Made by a program: the position numbers and the translations under genes | The notes under the pieces: model-generated | Database searches by the model: none | Told to the model about the DNA's origin: nothing | Seen by the model: the letters and a program-made list of their open reading frames with translations, nothing else | Assembly (NCBI RefSeq): GCF_001522545.3 | Contig: NC_031774.1 | Coordinates: 47,237,507-47,301,506 of the forward strand | From: Parus major | Taxonomy: Eukaryota > Chordata > Aves > Passeriformes > Paridae | Direction: 5' to 3' | DNA: 64,000 bases | Part shown: positions 25,921 through 38,534 of the stretch, piece after piece | Position numbering within the stretch: the stretch's first letter is position 1 | How the letters are laid out: every line of letters starts with the position of its first letter

Positions 25921-28094
25921 ATAAAAACCAACACATTATTTTAAAGTATCGAAGACCCATCTGCTCTCTAGATACATTTTGCCCCTCAGAAGTATGAGCA
26001 GGGCATTGCATAGACACAAACCTGTACTTTAAGCTCCTGTGTCTTTCTCTGTATCTCCAAATGACATGTAAATAGAATGTGGGCTCAGTCCCGCCACGCA
26101 GAAATCTTCACAGTAATAAGGCATCAGTGCATGAAGTACAAGAAAGTTGTGGAGGAGTTTACTGCCAGTGGAGTGGGCAATGCACTCAAACCATGCCTGA
26201 ACCACCAGGCAAGAGTATTGCAAAAGCTTTCATTAGAAATAAAACACATTCCCCCTGTTTATTTGCATCCTCAAACAGAGGGTGGCCAGGCCTGCTCCGC
26301 TCCAATGAAGTGGCAGCTTTGGGCTGGCACCTTTCCACATTTCAACAAAACTGACAGTAGCCACCAGTCCTCCTATTAGCTCCAAAGACTTTTCATTGAA
26401 AATTCAGGAATACTCAGGGGCAGCAACTAAACCTGGGCCAGCCCCAGCAAGTGCAGAGGGACTATAAAACCCTGCAACATATATGGATCCCACCTTTCCT
26501 TCCTGGCAAAAACTGCCAACCTCTCAGGAAAGAGGCATAAGAAATCTTACACAATCCAATATTTTACAGTTCTAAAGGGGGCCAATGGGGTGTAAATTCC
26601 AGCTAGACCCCTGTGTGTTGTTAAATTTTAAAGAGATAGTTCAGCAGGCTTTGCTGGGTCTTACAAGTGCCTACATACAGCTTTCACAGGCATCCCAAAA
26701 GATGGGGAGCAGAACAGACTGGGGTTTATTTTTTTCCTGATTCCATTTGCCTATCCTGAACCATAACAACATTAAAGCCTGGAAATAGAACAGACCACAA
26801 TGGAAACTGTATTAACACTGCACTCTGCTGTATGCTACATGCTATACATCTTTTCTATGATTTCTTCTCTGTAACTCCGTTTAACCTCAGGGAGTATTTT
26901 CAACTGTGGTTTGTGTTATACCTGTTATACACAAAAAAATAAGTTATTGAACACACTTGTGCTCGCTTCTTTAGGTATCCAGAAAGTTTCTTTTCCCACC
27001 AAATGGATGTTGATGGATTAAGCTTAAAGTATTCCACAAAGCAAACAGCAGATGAAAACCTACTGTTCACAATAACAGCTCTCCTAATTGTAGGGATTGT
27101 CCCTCATTAACCCCACTCATCTGTGAAAGGGTCTCTGAGTGTCTTCCCACACAGAGACTATCTCTTCATGGTCTGTCTCCAAAATTCTCCGCAAATATCC
27201 AGATCAAGACGCACTTTTATTTTCCAGTCTGAGAGAGAGGCTCGATTTGTAAGTCCAGTGCTGTTCTATGGGGAAGAGAACATTAAAAAGGAAGGGGGAA
27301 AAAAAGGAGTGAATGCACTCAAAATCAAAGCAGCACCTTTAAGCACTAGGTGGCAGCACAGCAAACGGTATCTCTTCCTCCAGTAATGAAAGACTTTGGA
27401 AACTTCAGAGGGATTTAAAAATCAGTGTATTACTCTAAAACCATATTACAAAAAAATTGAAAATAAAATGAGTAACAGTACAAAAAGAGAGAAGACAACA
27501 CAACAACTGCTCTCCCTTCTCTTAAGAGTACTGCTTTACAGCTTGCCTCTTCCAAATCTGGATGGCAGCACTACTGCCCAGCTACAAAGATCCAAAATGT
27601 ACTCTGGATGCATCTCCCCTTTCCTCAGGGTCCACACATCACCCTCAGACGACGTCTGCCCCAGGCTGCTGCTGTCCAGACCACTCTGGACAACATGGGT
27701 GTCTACAGCCTACCAGCTCTGCCTTCACCAGAAGGAAATTGTTCCACACAGAGGATAATCCAGGGACACTGGGAGAAGGTTGGTGGCCATCTACAGTCTT
27801 GGGCCTGAAGAAATAAACAATACAAATCATCTGGGACCAAACCAGATACTGTTTTTTTCCCTTATCTATTTTGTACCCCTAGCCTTGCAGTTCCTTTATT
27901 TTTCTTCTCCTGACTATTTAATATATTTCTTGTGATCTCATATAGTCTAGCACCATGCCAGGATTCTTCAGAAGCATGTAGAATGCACATCCCCAAGAGC
28001 AGGCCATAATCAGTCCTGACTCTGGCTTAAAAGCAGACTCCTTTGAAAGTAATCCTGAGCTTCAGCCTCATCCTTTGAGAAGTGTACATGAACA

Positions 28095-28112
28095 TACACA
28101 CACAGGTGTGTA
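28095..28112. repeat. Alternating CA/GT inverted repeat
   Basis: 'tacacac' (28095-28101) and 'gtgtgta' (28106-28112) form a 7-bp stem around a 4-base loop. The alternating purine/pyrimidine composition could adopt Z-form or a small cruciform. Minor feature. Confidence 0.6.
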
Positions 28113-29136
28113 GATACACACATGATGTAATCACATGGCTGGCATTCAGTTTAGCAAGTTAATTCCTTTAGTGCTTACCTCTGTGGCTCTTCAGCTGGTG
28201 CTGCTGAAGGTGAAAGAGCCAGTGTAACTTCAAAAGAATGTTATGGAACTGAATGTCTGAGAAACTGACAGCAAATGTAACTCAGTGTCAGAAAGTGCAG
28301 TGCAGGAACTTAAAGGTTCTTAAATATGGGCCAAGCTTGTTGTAAAAGGTTCTCTGAAATCATTAGCATCTTCCTTAGCAACAGTTAAAACACAAAAAGG
28401 AACAGGAAACCAAAACAGAAAAGCAAAATAATAGAAAAATGTTAGAAATCTTCATCATGACCAATCCATCCATCCAATGAAAACAGAAGGTAAAACAAAA
28501 CCAGAAAGTGTACAATGTCTACAGAAATTACCAAGTACATGAAACTGTTTCCATTAGATGAAAGATCAGTTAGACTATTAGCCTTCAGCTTAGAAAGGAG
28601 ATGACTGAGAGAAGATAGGATAGGCAGCTTCAGAATCATGACTGATATGGAGAAACCAAACAGAAATCAATTACTCTGCACTTCTCAACATCTTGGAATC
28701 AGTGGGAATCTTTGTAATTAGAAAAGATCAGGTGTAAAGTGAATAAAACTAAATAATTATTCTCATAGTAATCAGGTATAGCTGTGCAAGCCGTTGCCAC
28801 AGAACACCATGAGAAATCAGAGGGATTTTAAAAGGGCTGAACCATTTCATGGCAGATAATCCAGCCATGACTGTGTAACATGATGGCCCAGATGCATGGT
28901 GGGGAATCTCATGCAGTTTATAAACCATCAGTTACACAGTGCAAAGAATATGCACTAGGAAAGGATTACTCTAAGAATCCTGCTGATAATAGTTTCCCTA
29001 ATTATCAAGGGAAAAATTCTGTAATTGACAGACTGCTGGCTGCACCCAATAAAGTTCTCCTTGAATGTTATACTAGAGAAAACACTACTTGTAATGCATA
29101 TAAATCCTACAAATTAAAGATTACAAATTTATGGTT

Positions 29137-29160
29137 AAAAAAAAAAAAAAAAGAGAGAGA
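29137..29160. repeat. Poly(A) run followed by (GA)n
   Basis: Sixteen A are followed by four GA units. It has the shape of a retroposon tail, but nothing upstream is recognised as a retroposed gene or SINE. Confidence 0.85.
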
Positions 29161-30505
29161 AACAAGAATAACAAAACAAGTAAACAAGATCAGCAAGGCA
29201 AAACAGTGAGATCTGGACTGACTCATTTTTGTTTTCTGACATGAACACTTTAGTCAGTCTAAAGGTATTAATATTGCACATGAACATTCAGAGACATAGT
29301 CAAGGGCTGATGAAAGCATTTGGTCAAACACTGGCCTTATCAAAGTAGTGGATTTTTATAACTTAAGTATATATTTGAGGCAAAAAGCAAAAGCTGAATG
29401 GTCTAATTCCTAAAATCCACACTTATAACATGTATTTTGCCCAACTACTATGGAAAAACACAACTTCATTCACTATTCACTAGACTCTTTGCTCCCTTGC
29501 AATTTGACCTATTTCTCCAATTTGAATTCCAAATGGGAACTTGCTCCAGAGCATTTCCAAAAGCTTGTAAGTTAAAGCACCTCAAAGAAATACATAGGCT
29601 TTTTGGCTGAATCCTTGCAGATCCAGATGGTACACTGGAGACTGAGCGGGATGTTTTAGCAATATCACTGAAAATTCAGCCAACCACCAGATCAGCAGTT
29701 TATTGTCCCTGTGTCACCATATTTAGTGATAATCAGGGAAACTACTTTCTTTTTCAAAACATTTCAATCAGCTAACAAGGCTTGCAGGTTTATATTCTTT
29801 CCATGTGCTTCACTCTTGCAAACTTCATGAAGCTATGTGCCAGGCAGAGGCATAGAAAGGCACTTTATTTATGTTTTCACAGACAGAGAGGATGCAGAAT
29901 GAATGGAAACATCTTCTTATATGCCAGAGAACCCAGGCACAGGATCACTGTAAGAATCCTGCTCACAGGATCCCCTGTGCTTGCAGTGCAGCCACCATAT
30001 GGAGAATTTTAAAGGAAGAGAGTCAATACACAGGGCCTGTGCACAAAACACAGCTGTATTTCAGGGAGTATACAGGGTTTGGTACACTACTAATTGTTCT
30101 GAAGACTAGAAGACACTACAGTGATAATCAGAATAATCCCCTGTACACAAAAGGGAAGCAGCATTATTAACTCCTGCCTTTCACTCCAATCTCTACACGA
30201 GTTACAAATACGATTTTAAGAAAAGCATCCATATTTTGTTTTCAGGTGTTCAACAATGAGGAACTTGCTAGACTGTTCCAATGTTTAATTTCATTAAATA
30301 TTTGGATCTTACTAGATAGCTAACAGCCAGACAGAACAACCAGTTTATACCCTCAAAAGGGTTTTTTTGTATATTTGTAAGTCTAACTCTAAAGAGTTAA
30401 TTTCTTGTTTAATGGAAGAAGTAAGATGAACTTGTTTTCTGCGTGGAAAACATATTTCCCAACTCTTTAGATCATCCTTGTAGGTTCTCTTTGAACTCTG
30501 TCCAA

Positions 30506-30520
30506 TTTTTTTTTTTTTTT
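30506..30520. repeat. Poly(T) run, 15 bases
   Basis: Fifteen T followed directly by 'cag'. It resembles a splice acceptor, but the open sequence that follows is short, so it is recorded as simple sequence. Confidence 0.9.
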
Positions 30521-33040
30521 CAGTTGGGGATGTCAAAATTTGACCTCATGATCCTGATGTGATCATACCAAATATGCAGGTAACATAGCTTCCACATACT
30601 TATTTAATAATCTTCACTCTGTACATCCAAGGGTCTTTCTTGTTAAGCGCTACTCTCTCCATAGGAAAAGTTGTTGGTTTCCAGAATGCTGGAAGAGAAA
30701 AACAGCTGTAGCCTTATAAATTTTACTACTACAGGGCCTTCAAGAGTCATTCTTGTTACTGCTACCACAGCCAAGGAAGGAATCACAGGCACTGTGTGGC
30801 AAGAGCAGCTGGAATGAGGGCTGGCAGATTCCAGCAACTGCTGCCGTACCTCTCTCACCTTCTTCATCCTTCCCTCCTCCCTATTTCAGGTGACAAGAAA
30901 AGCTGTGAATCTCAACACTTCCAGCTAACTTGGCATCCCAGATTCACTTCCTCCACAACTTTCTCTCTTTTTTCAGACTGGTTTTAACTCAAGTTTGACC
31001 TAGCTTTGGATCCCTGGATTACCATTGTTCATTCTCCTCCCATTTCTGACTCTGGGTCCTTTGGCTCCCCAGATACTCACATACAGTTAAATATGCACCT
31101 GGGCTATCAGGATACAAGCCACACTAGATAGATGTGCCTGACATGTTCTTTTCCTAGACAGCTGAGCCTGCAATTCACAAGAAGTAAACTCATTTTCCCA
31201 TACTTAGGGTTGAAAAGCATCAAGACTGCAACTAAATAATGGGACAGTGATACATGATGGGAAGGACAAAATGGTATTTACTACTAATAAGTGAATCTTA
31301 ACTTCCAAATCAATTATAGAAGTATGAAGTAATATATTTTTAAATTACTAAGATGCAAAAACCATTAAGATATGTAAGTAATAACTATTTGTGTGACGTC
31401 TTGGTCACCTTAGTTGAAAAGCTCTGATGTAATAACTACTCCAGGGTTAACTGTATTTGAGAGGAAGGAAAAAAAAAGAAGGAAAAATACCATTTGGAAA
31501 TCAGACACCTCCATCTAGAAAACAGTTTAAAATATTTTCTAAAGACAATCTAACCAAGGTATCTACATATCAAGAAGACATTTGTCTGCAAGATGCAGCT
31601 GAGCAAGTAGTAGGAAGAGGTAGTTGTGGTGCTACACCACTGCTTTGGATATGACTCTGTCAATGCATCACTGAGGATGGGTGGAAGACATTGAAGTCAT
31701 CTTAGCTTCTGTTCCTCCCAAAAAGTCTGCCCAGATGCACTGAAGAGGAGCAATTTTTCCCAACAATGTTGCTATGTGCTCAGTGAATCTCACTGCAACC
31801 CTAAAGGAGAGAAAATTGGTCTTGATCTGAAACCATGGCCACACTGCCTACAAGGATGCAAAGAGGTTTATGTTGAATGTTCCAGTTTTGGATTAACTTT
31901 GATTTCAAGTGTAAGTACATCTAATGCTCCTCATGTGACTCAGTGCATAAGGGTTCCTCCCAGTTTTGACCCAGTTGTTATTGGAGAACTAGTTTTTCAA
32001 GCTGTGAAATCCACTTTATAGCAAAGCCTTAAAACCTTGGCAGTGTCTTTGAATGACAAATGCAGGCGTCCTCTGAAATACATTTCAGCTATGTGACCCT
32101 GATTTAAGTTAAAATTCATAGACTGTTAATTAGCATGTGGAACAGGAAGTTTCTAAATAGCTCACCAGGTATGTATTTGGCAGGCAGTACAACAACCCTT
32201 GAAGTGTGGTTAAAAAAACTCACTCTTTTACATCACTGAAAGTTTAATAAATATTTATTTCTTCAGGGACCTCCTATGTTAATGAAACCTGTCTGCTCTT
32301 GTTTGAATCTTTAAAACCCATGTGTTAAATAGTAAGGCTGAGGTAGTGTCTATGAAATTGCACTGCTAACAGCAGAGCAAATACAGACCATAAGTGTTTT
32401 TTCTGTCTATTTAACAGTTTTTATGTGTCTGCTAAGTGCTTGTTTTCTGTTTTGTTAATCATTCCAACTCCCATAATAATTACACAAAAGAGGAAATCGC
32501 AGTTTCAAATGCTACTGTTTCTCTGGTTCTCTAGAGCTAAAAGGAGGAAGCAGGATTAGATGGCTTTCTCAAATGTTTTTCTCTTTTGTAAATCATGTCA
32601 AAATCACATTTCTGTGCACATATAAATAGTCAGATAGCCCATCAAAATGCTGTAGTAGTCATTGGCCTGAACTAATTTTTTTATCAGTGCTATCATTTTC
32701 TAAGACCTTTTGCCCTGTCCTCAAAATCTGTTCAGCTACTGGTGCATAATTTGCACTTCTGCAGGTCTACTTTCCAGCCCTGGAATGGCACACTACATGG
32801 CAGTAATGCCAGGCAGCCTCACCCAGACATAAGAAAGTGCCTTTGGTGCTGAGTGCCGCGTGCCAAAAGAGACAAAAGTCAATGAGACTCATTCTGAAAG
32901 GAGCCCTGCCCAGATCACTCTCTTGACAGCAGACTTACTCTCCACATAAGTTACCTCCTGACTTCAAATCATGCTTTAACTTGATCTTGAATTTGCTCTT
33001 TCTTGTTTTGAGTCAATGCCTGCATATTTTATGTCACTGT

Positions 33041-33102
33041 ATTACCTAGATGATGTCCTGAGGCTCCTTCCAACCTCACCTGTCCTATGATCCCACGGGT
33101 GC
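33041..33102 (+). mobile_element. Short CR1 3' end
   Basis: 'acctagatgatgtcctga' and 'ggctccttccaacctcac' followed by 'tgtcctatgatccc' match the last ~60 bp of a CR1 in sense orientation, with a mutated terminal octamer. Very short 5'-truncated insertions of this kind are common for CR1. Confidence 0.75.
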
Positions 33103-33919
33103 TACTGAAAGAAAGCCTGCAACACTGTGGTTATTCCATGTGGTTCATGATCATTTACATTTGTCATTGTGTGAGCATGGAGATGCATTCATTAGTGCAC
33201 AGGAAATGTAAAGTCTGCTCCTATATAAAAGTGACTTGGTGAGAGATGACATGGCTGGGCTCAGGGAGGTAAAAAACTATCTTATTTTCACTTCTACTCT
33301 CATCTTTGTATTACACTACTGAGATTTTATTGCTTCTTTGAGCAAAGATTTCACACAGCAGTGGATTCCAGGAGATCTGGAAACCCAGCCTTTGCAAAGC
33401 AATATTGACTACAGAATAACTCAAATTCCTATAATCCTATGAGAGATTTAAAATACTGGAGATTCAGCTTCATTTATATGGCCTTTCCTACAAATGAAAC
33501 CTGCAAGTAATACTCAGCACTTACTTCCTACTCCATGAAAAATATTTCTCCTGCAGTTGTAAGGCTCCTGAGACAGCTAAAGTGATACTGGAAGATATTC
33601 CAGGACTGCCAATTGAGAATAAGAGACTAAAATATCCATTAATGGGAGTTTTTGTACTAAATGTCATACAATTTTGATTCTTGGTCACACCAACTTCAAG
33701 GGCTGCTGGTGGTACCTCATATTCTCTGACTAGAGAACTTCACTTTCAGTCTGGAAAAATTCATGAGAGGTGGCGGTGAAGGTGATGTTCAGATTACTGG
33801 AAATGTAGGTTCCAAATATTTATGATATACTGATTTTACCATTTGAGTGCCACATTTTACCATAGCAGGAAATAGGTTGAAAATTTTCAGCTCAAAGCTT
33901 GGATGTCTACAGCTTTCTG
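33103..33919. other. Non-coding stretch
   Basis: Nothing recognised: no open frame of note, no repeat and no motif cluster. Confidence 0.5.
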
Positions 33920-34060
33920 AATTTCCAGCTTTATGTCCTGAATGTGTCTCTTAATTTACCCAGACTAGAAGTACATCTGTTCAGTATTTGGCACATGAAA
34001 TATTAGGAAGCATGGACTGAGGAAATACCCAGAACAAGTTATCAACCTACATATAAAAAA
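33920..34060 (+). repeat. Unidentified dispersed repeat, copy A
   Basis: This segment aligns by eye with 39572-39715 in the same orientation. The shared core is 'aagtacatctgttca' (33969-33983 here), followed by matching 'atttgg', 'taggaa', 'ctga.gaaata' and 'cctaca' blocks. Similarity extends upstream to a 'tcct.aatgtg.ct' block. Identity looks like roughly 70-75% with small gaps. It has no coding potential. I do not recognise the family; an old DNA transposon or LTR relic is possible. Confidence 0.6.
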
Positions 34061-34071
34061 AAAAAAAAAAA
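34055..34071. repeat. Poly(A) run, 17 bases
   Basis: Seventeen A directly follow the end of the dispersed repeat copy A. The matching place in copy B at 39708 is A-rich ('aaagaaaatgcaac'), so this run may be an expansion of the element's own A-rich end. Confidence 0.9.
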
Positions 34072-34203
34072 CCTGAAATTTAAGAGCAAATTTTTCCTCT
34101 CTGATCTGTCTGGCAGATCTTTTCACTGTGACTCTTGTCCAGGACACACATTTCCATGATGCCAAATGGGCTTTTATGTAAACAAAGGCAATAAAAAGTG
34201 TGG

Positions 34204-34303
34204 TGAGGTTCACCCAGCAGACATAGTACTGATGTCAATGATCAGCTGGCATGGGATTAAAGAGAAGGAAAATAAGATACTTTTATGAGGTTCACCCTGC
34301 AGA
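34204..34303. repeat. 18-bp direct repeat 82 bp apart
   Basis: 'tgaggttcacccagcaga' at 34204-34221 recurs with one change (a to t) at 34286-34303. The flanks do not match. It could be a local duplication or a paired protein-binding site. Confidence 0.75.
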
Positions 34304-34654
34304 TGGAAGAAAACACCTTAGTAGACATCTCAAAATGACAAGGTAGAGCAGCTAATTTTGCATTTCAACATATGAATTTTCATTTATTATAATGAAGAAA
34401 ACATTTAAATTCTGCAATCCATTTTCATTGTTCCATTTTCACTAAAAATTAGCTGATATCTGGTTGTGCCATAGAGACATTTTGAAGAGGAGCACTTGTT
34501 CTTCCTGTTGAGAGGAGATAGGAGTGACACACACTGGGACTTCCCATGCCAGAATGTCTTAATATCTATTTCAAGCACTTTATATTTCATTCACAAGACA
34601 GCAATCCTTGTTCCAAATAAATGATGTCAGAACCTAACAACCAGTCATCAAGCT

Positions 34655-34730
34655 TTTTATCCCATTTTATAGACAAACAATATTAGATACAGCAATAACT
34701 TGTCCAAGTGACTGCCTCACTGGCAGGACA
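34655..34730 (-). mobile_element. MIR-like SINE relic, reverse orientation
   Basis: The plus strand reads 'tttatcccattttataga', then 'aacttgtccaagtgactg', then 'cctcactggcag'. These follow the order of the reverse complement of the MIR/CORE-SINE core ('ccattttacagatgagg', 'aacttgcccaaggtca', 'tagtaagtggcag'), with a deletion between the first two blocks. Such copies are old and shared across amniotes. Confidence 0.6.
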
Positions 34731-35470
34731 ACACTTCTCCAACATAAAAAATTACAGTGTGAATAGTTTCATGTGCCCCAAGTTAATCTAGTACTTTGCA
34801 AATTGATGCAGTTATAATTGCTTTAAATAAGCATCATCTATTTGGCATAAGTGCTTTTCAAAACAAATGTAGCGTATAAACCCAAATTTATGATACTTTT
34901 AAATGGCATTTTAGGAGAAGTTCTAAATTGCTGAACAAATTAATGCCAAACCTGTTTGAACAGACTGATATAACTTCAATCATCAAAGGGAAGGATCTTT
35001 TGCTCTATACTTTTTGAAATGCTGGTGTTCTAAATGTGAGCATTTTGATGAGATTGTACTGGACTGACAACATATCACATTGAGTCTTTTAAATTGTGTC
35101 TGCTACTAAAAATATAAAGCAAAACAAACTTGGAATGTTTGCATATATGAGTAATGAAGTTCATGTGAAGTGTGAAATCTGGAGCTGAGGATTCCACTTG
35201 TTGCATCACATCATGCCCTGTGGGGCATCTGTACCCTTGATACAAATTCTTGATCCTTCATAGGGAAGAGTATTCAATTTCCAGTTTCTCTGGGCATCTT
35301 ATTGAAAGCCTATTGTTATTGACTTACAAGTGTAAGATTTTTTGCCTGAATTAACAGGTGACCTGAAACAATTCCTTGTAATACTATTTGCAGATTGATG
35401 CTATTACTACAGAAACTAGAATTAGCTGCAAATAGCTTGAATTCTAAGCAACAAGACTTTTTTCTTCTTC

Positions 35471-35488
35471 TTTTTTTTTTTTTTTTTT
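35471..35488. repeat. Poly(T) run, 18 bases
   Basis: Eighteen T preceded by 'tttcttcttc', forming a pyrimidine tract of about 30 bases. Confidence 0.95.
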
Positions 35489-36615
35489 AATCGAATATGC
35501 CATCCTGTGTTTTTATTGCTGGTTTCATCTTTTGCATTTTCCTGAGTGATGGGTGTAATATAGATCTTGTATCTGGTTTTTTTTTTCAACTTCAGAAAGG
35601 TGCATTCTGAATTCTTTACATGCAAGAGTATTTTCAAGTTTTTACTTTAGAGTCAGAACCATCAAAGAGTAGAAGCTCGCTGTCTTAATTCTTTATTTGG
35701 GTGATTCAAAAGTAGTATCTGAAGAGTAACTGGATGTAAGATTTCATGATTCAAAAGACAAATGGAAAGCAAAGACCATGAAAGAGATGCAGTCATGACT
35801 GCAGTTCACACTGTAATCCAGTCAGGAGATGAAGATGAATACAAACAGAATCAATAGCATTCTGAAAATGATGTGGAGTATTTTGAGTCCTGTTCTCCTC
35901 CTAACAAAAGTACATCACTTACTGTACTTCAACATGCTCTATTGAGTCACCATGGAAAGGGCTGATAAAGAATGTGTCTTTATTAAGTTTCTTTCAATGT
36001 TCAGAGCAGTGGAACACAGCCTCAGGAGGACACCACTCTGTCAGCTTAGTATTAGTGGCACATTGGAACATGTATTTTAGATTTTACACTGTAGCACATG
36101 TTGTGACTAAAACGTGATCTAGAGCAAGCCCTAGAGCTGTAGATATGAAAAACACTCTGAGATTCACAGTGAAGAAAAAAGACCAAAGGAAACTCTGGAA
36201 TCAAGTAAAAATGGACTTTCAGAGATGACCTTCAACGATTTTTGGCACTGTTATGACTCAATAGGAATTGCTGCTGAAGGCTCCCAAGACACCACAGACA
36301 ATGAGACACATCTCCATAACATCTGCACATGCTTACTCATCTGCAATGGGAACATACACAAGTCAAAATTAGGACTGCAGCTTTCTTCTGCTCCATATCG
36401 TACAAAAGGCTCTGCAGGTACCTGAGAAAGCAGCCAAGCTTGCAAATCATAAAGACAAAGAGCTCACTCTGCTCTCTGGTGCTTTTGTTCAGTTGTATTA
36501 TTTCATTCAGATTTTGAAGGAGCAGAAAGGTCAGTTTGGACAGACATCTTTGCAAACAGATGTGTAACAGTGAGAGCAGGATCCATGTTGGGCTGATGTT
36601 CACCCACTCTGCTGG

Positions 36616-36640
36616 TTCCTCACAGCAGCAGCTGTGACAA
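36616..36640 (+). repeat. 25-bp dispersed repeat, copy 1
   Basis: This segment matches 39153-39177 at 24 of 25 positions. The exact shared part includes 'acagcagcagctgtgacaa'. The copies are 2.5 kb apart in the same orientation. Flanking similarity is weak. Confidence 0.8.
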
Positions 36641-38485
36641 GGGACTATAATAAATGAAAAGGGGTGGTAGCAATCAAGGGACAACATGGCTGTACAGTCT
36701 GATGGTGACAACCACCAGTGTCTAAATGGCATCTGATTCATTTTCTTTATAGAATTTTAATGAATAACCCATCCTTATTTCTGAATGCTCTGTGAGGCTA
36801 ATATCCAAGTGCAGTATGTTAAACTATGTGTTTTTAGAATGGATCAAGCTGACATACCTCTCTGAAATAAATGCCCTTCAAAATTAGTGGGAAAATGGCA
36901 ACCATCAATGCTGACATTTGAAAAAAAAAGTACATAAATAAATAAATGGAGAAAGGCAGTGAGCCTTTTAAATTCTGTAGCCTTCAAAAATCATCCGTGT
37001 CTTCCCAGTAGACCACATTATATCCTCAATTTTCAAACAAAATCCCTTTGACAGCACAATATAGCTTTTAGATTGACCAGCTAATCTATTATTTGAGTAA
37101 GCAAATGACTGCCAGTTATGATGGCAAAGATGACAGACATCATGTCTTCAAAAACCCCTTCCTGTTAGGAAAATTAGCTTTAACACATAGTGAGTATTAC
37201 ACATGCTGCCTGGAGACAGATAAATAATTCTATAATTTTTCAGTGAGAAAAATGTAGACAGGGGGCTCAGTTCTCACCTCTATTCTACTCTTGCCAGTAC
37301 AGTTATTTTAATAGTCCTAAAGAGGCTCAAATATGTACATTGCATCCCAGTGTTCTCCAACAGGCACAGCTGGTCTCCTCTGCAGTTATCCTCTGAGATT
37401 TCTGGAAGCAAATTGTCTTTGATGCAATATCCCCAGAAGCACCTTTCCCACCATTTCTCTTGACTGTTCCATTGAAGAAAAGGGACACAATACCTACCAC
37501 AACTTACCACATATCCCTCTTCCAACACCTTCCACTTCCCACACATTCCCTTCTACAGCTCAGGTACAGCTCACACTGGGAGTTGATGATGCAGAGAGCT
37601 GCCTCCCTCCCATCTGGATTACAGGCAAGATCAGACCCTTTTCATTCAGGACATCTGTCCAGCTTGGGGACCTGTCAGTGACATCATTCAGCAGGGCCAT
37701 GATACAGGTACAGCCCTGGGAGGAGCACAGCTTAGCACTGTACAGCTGCAACATCACTCCCTTTGCAGGGAGGGTTCAGAGCCTCTTGGGGACATAGCTT
37801 CTACTACTCTGCATGGTAACCAGAGTGTAACTCATTGTTCTTTCCTGAAGACAACTTTTGCAGATATCCTTAAGAGCAAAAGTCAATTCATAATCAAAAA
37901 TAAACAGACTGAAACCAGGTGTCACGTCAGTAAAGCCCTGGAGCTGCTGGCCTCTAAGGATAGAGTTACAAGTACCAAAGAAAGAAAGAGGCCAGGGACT
38001 AATGAATAATCAGAGAGCCAGTTTTCCTGGCTATACAGTGCTCAGATGGGAAGCTACACAGTATCTGAGAAGCACCCTGTGATTTCTGTCAGAAGCACCA
38101 CCACAGTGACAACTTGGGCTTCACTAGACACAGGATATCTTCTCCCAAGCTCATTTTGTCAGAGCCTAAATTTCTGGTATTTACCTATCTGCTGAAAATT
38201 CTCAGCAGCAAAGGCTTTAGACACTCAGAGACACAAATGCAGGCTTGCTTTCCCTTCAGACCTGGGAGGTACAACACACTCCAAAGGTCTGCTGAGGACT
38301 TACCAAACCCAAAGCATAGAAGACAAAGTCTAAAACTGTAAATTCTTACTGGCAATATGAGCTATTATCATCATATTGGTAAATCAGTCAAACTAATAGC
38401 AGTTTACCAAAGTTCCTCAGCACTTTGGAAAACATCAAGCCACTTATTTGGGTGCCTAAATTTGAATTGTTCAACAATCCCTTTT

Positions 38486-38534
38486 TTGATTAATCACTTG
38501 TTTAATCAATTGTTAGACCAAGTGATTGGTCTAA
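38486..38534. repeat. Nested inverted repeats (three alternative hairpins)
   Basis: Three perfect stems are packed into 49 bases. 'ttgattaa' (38486-38493) pairs with 38502-38509. 'aatcacttg' (38492-38500) pairs with 38519-38527. 'ttagacca' (38513-38520) pairs with 38527-38534. The second stem shares bases with both others, so the hairpins are mutually exclusive. The stems are too short for a typical microRNA precursor. Confidence 0.75.

Larger units (their letters stand above)
25921..33040. other. Non-coding stretch
   Basis: No gene is supported. The G+C-richer patches 26079-26380 and 27540-27830 carry overlapping frames of up to 120 codons in several phases, the sign of non-coding sequence with few stops. 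There are homopolymer runs at 29137 and 30506 and a short alternating CA/GT patch at 28095-28130. A 21-base microexon-like segment at 27228-27248 is discussed in findings. Confidence 0.5.
34731..38485. other. Non-coding stretch
   Basis: No gene is supported. It contains a T-rich tract at 35459-35488 and one member of a 25-bp dispersed repeat at 36616-36640. A minus-strand frame at 36337-36741 (134 codons) has no recognisable domain and is overlapped by frames on the other strand. Confidence 0.5.

Noticed and set aside
27396..27830. Four overlapping open frames of up to 120 codons.
   Set aside because: Several phases are open at once, which shows stop-poor composition rather than coding; no family is recognised.
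31394..31402. 'tgacgtc' resembling a cAMP response element.
   Set aside because: One base short of the full palindrome and with no promoter context.
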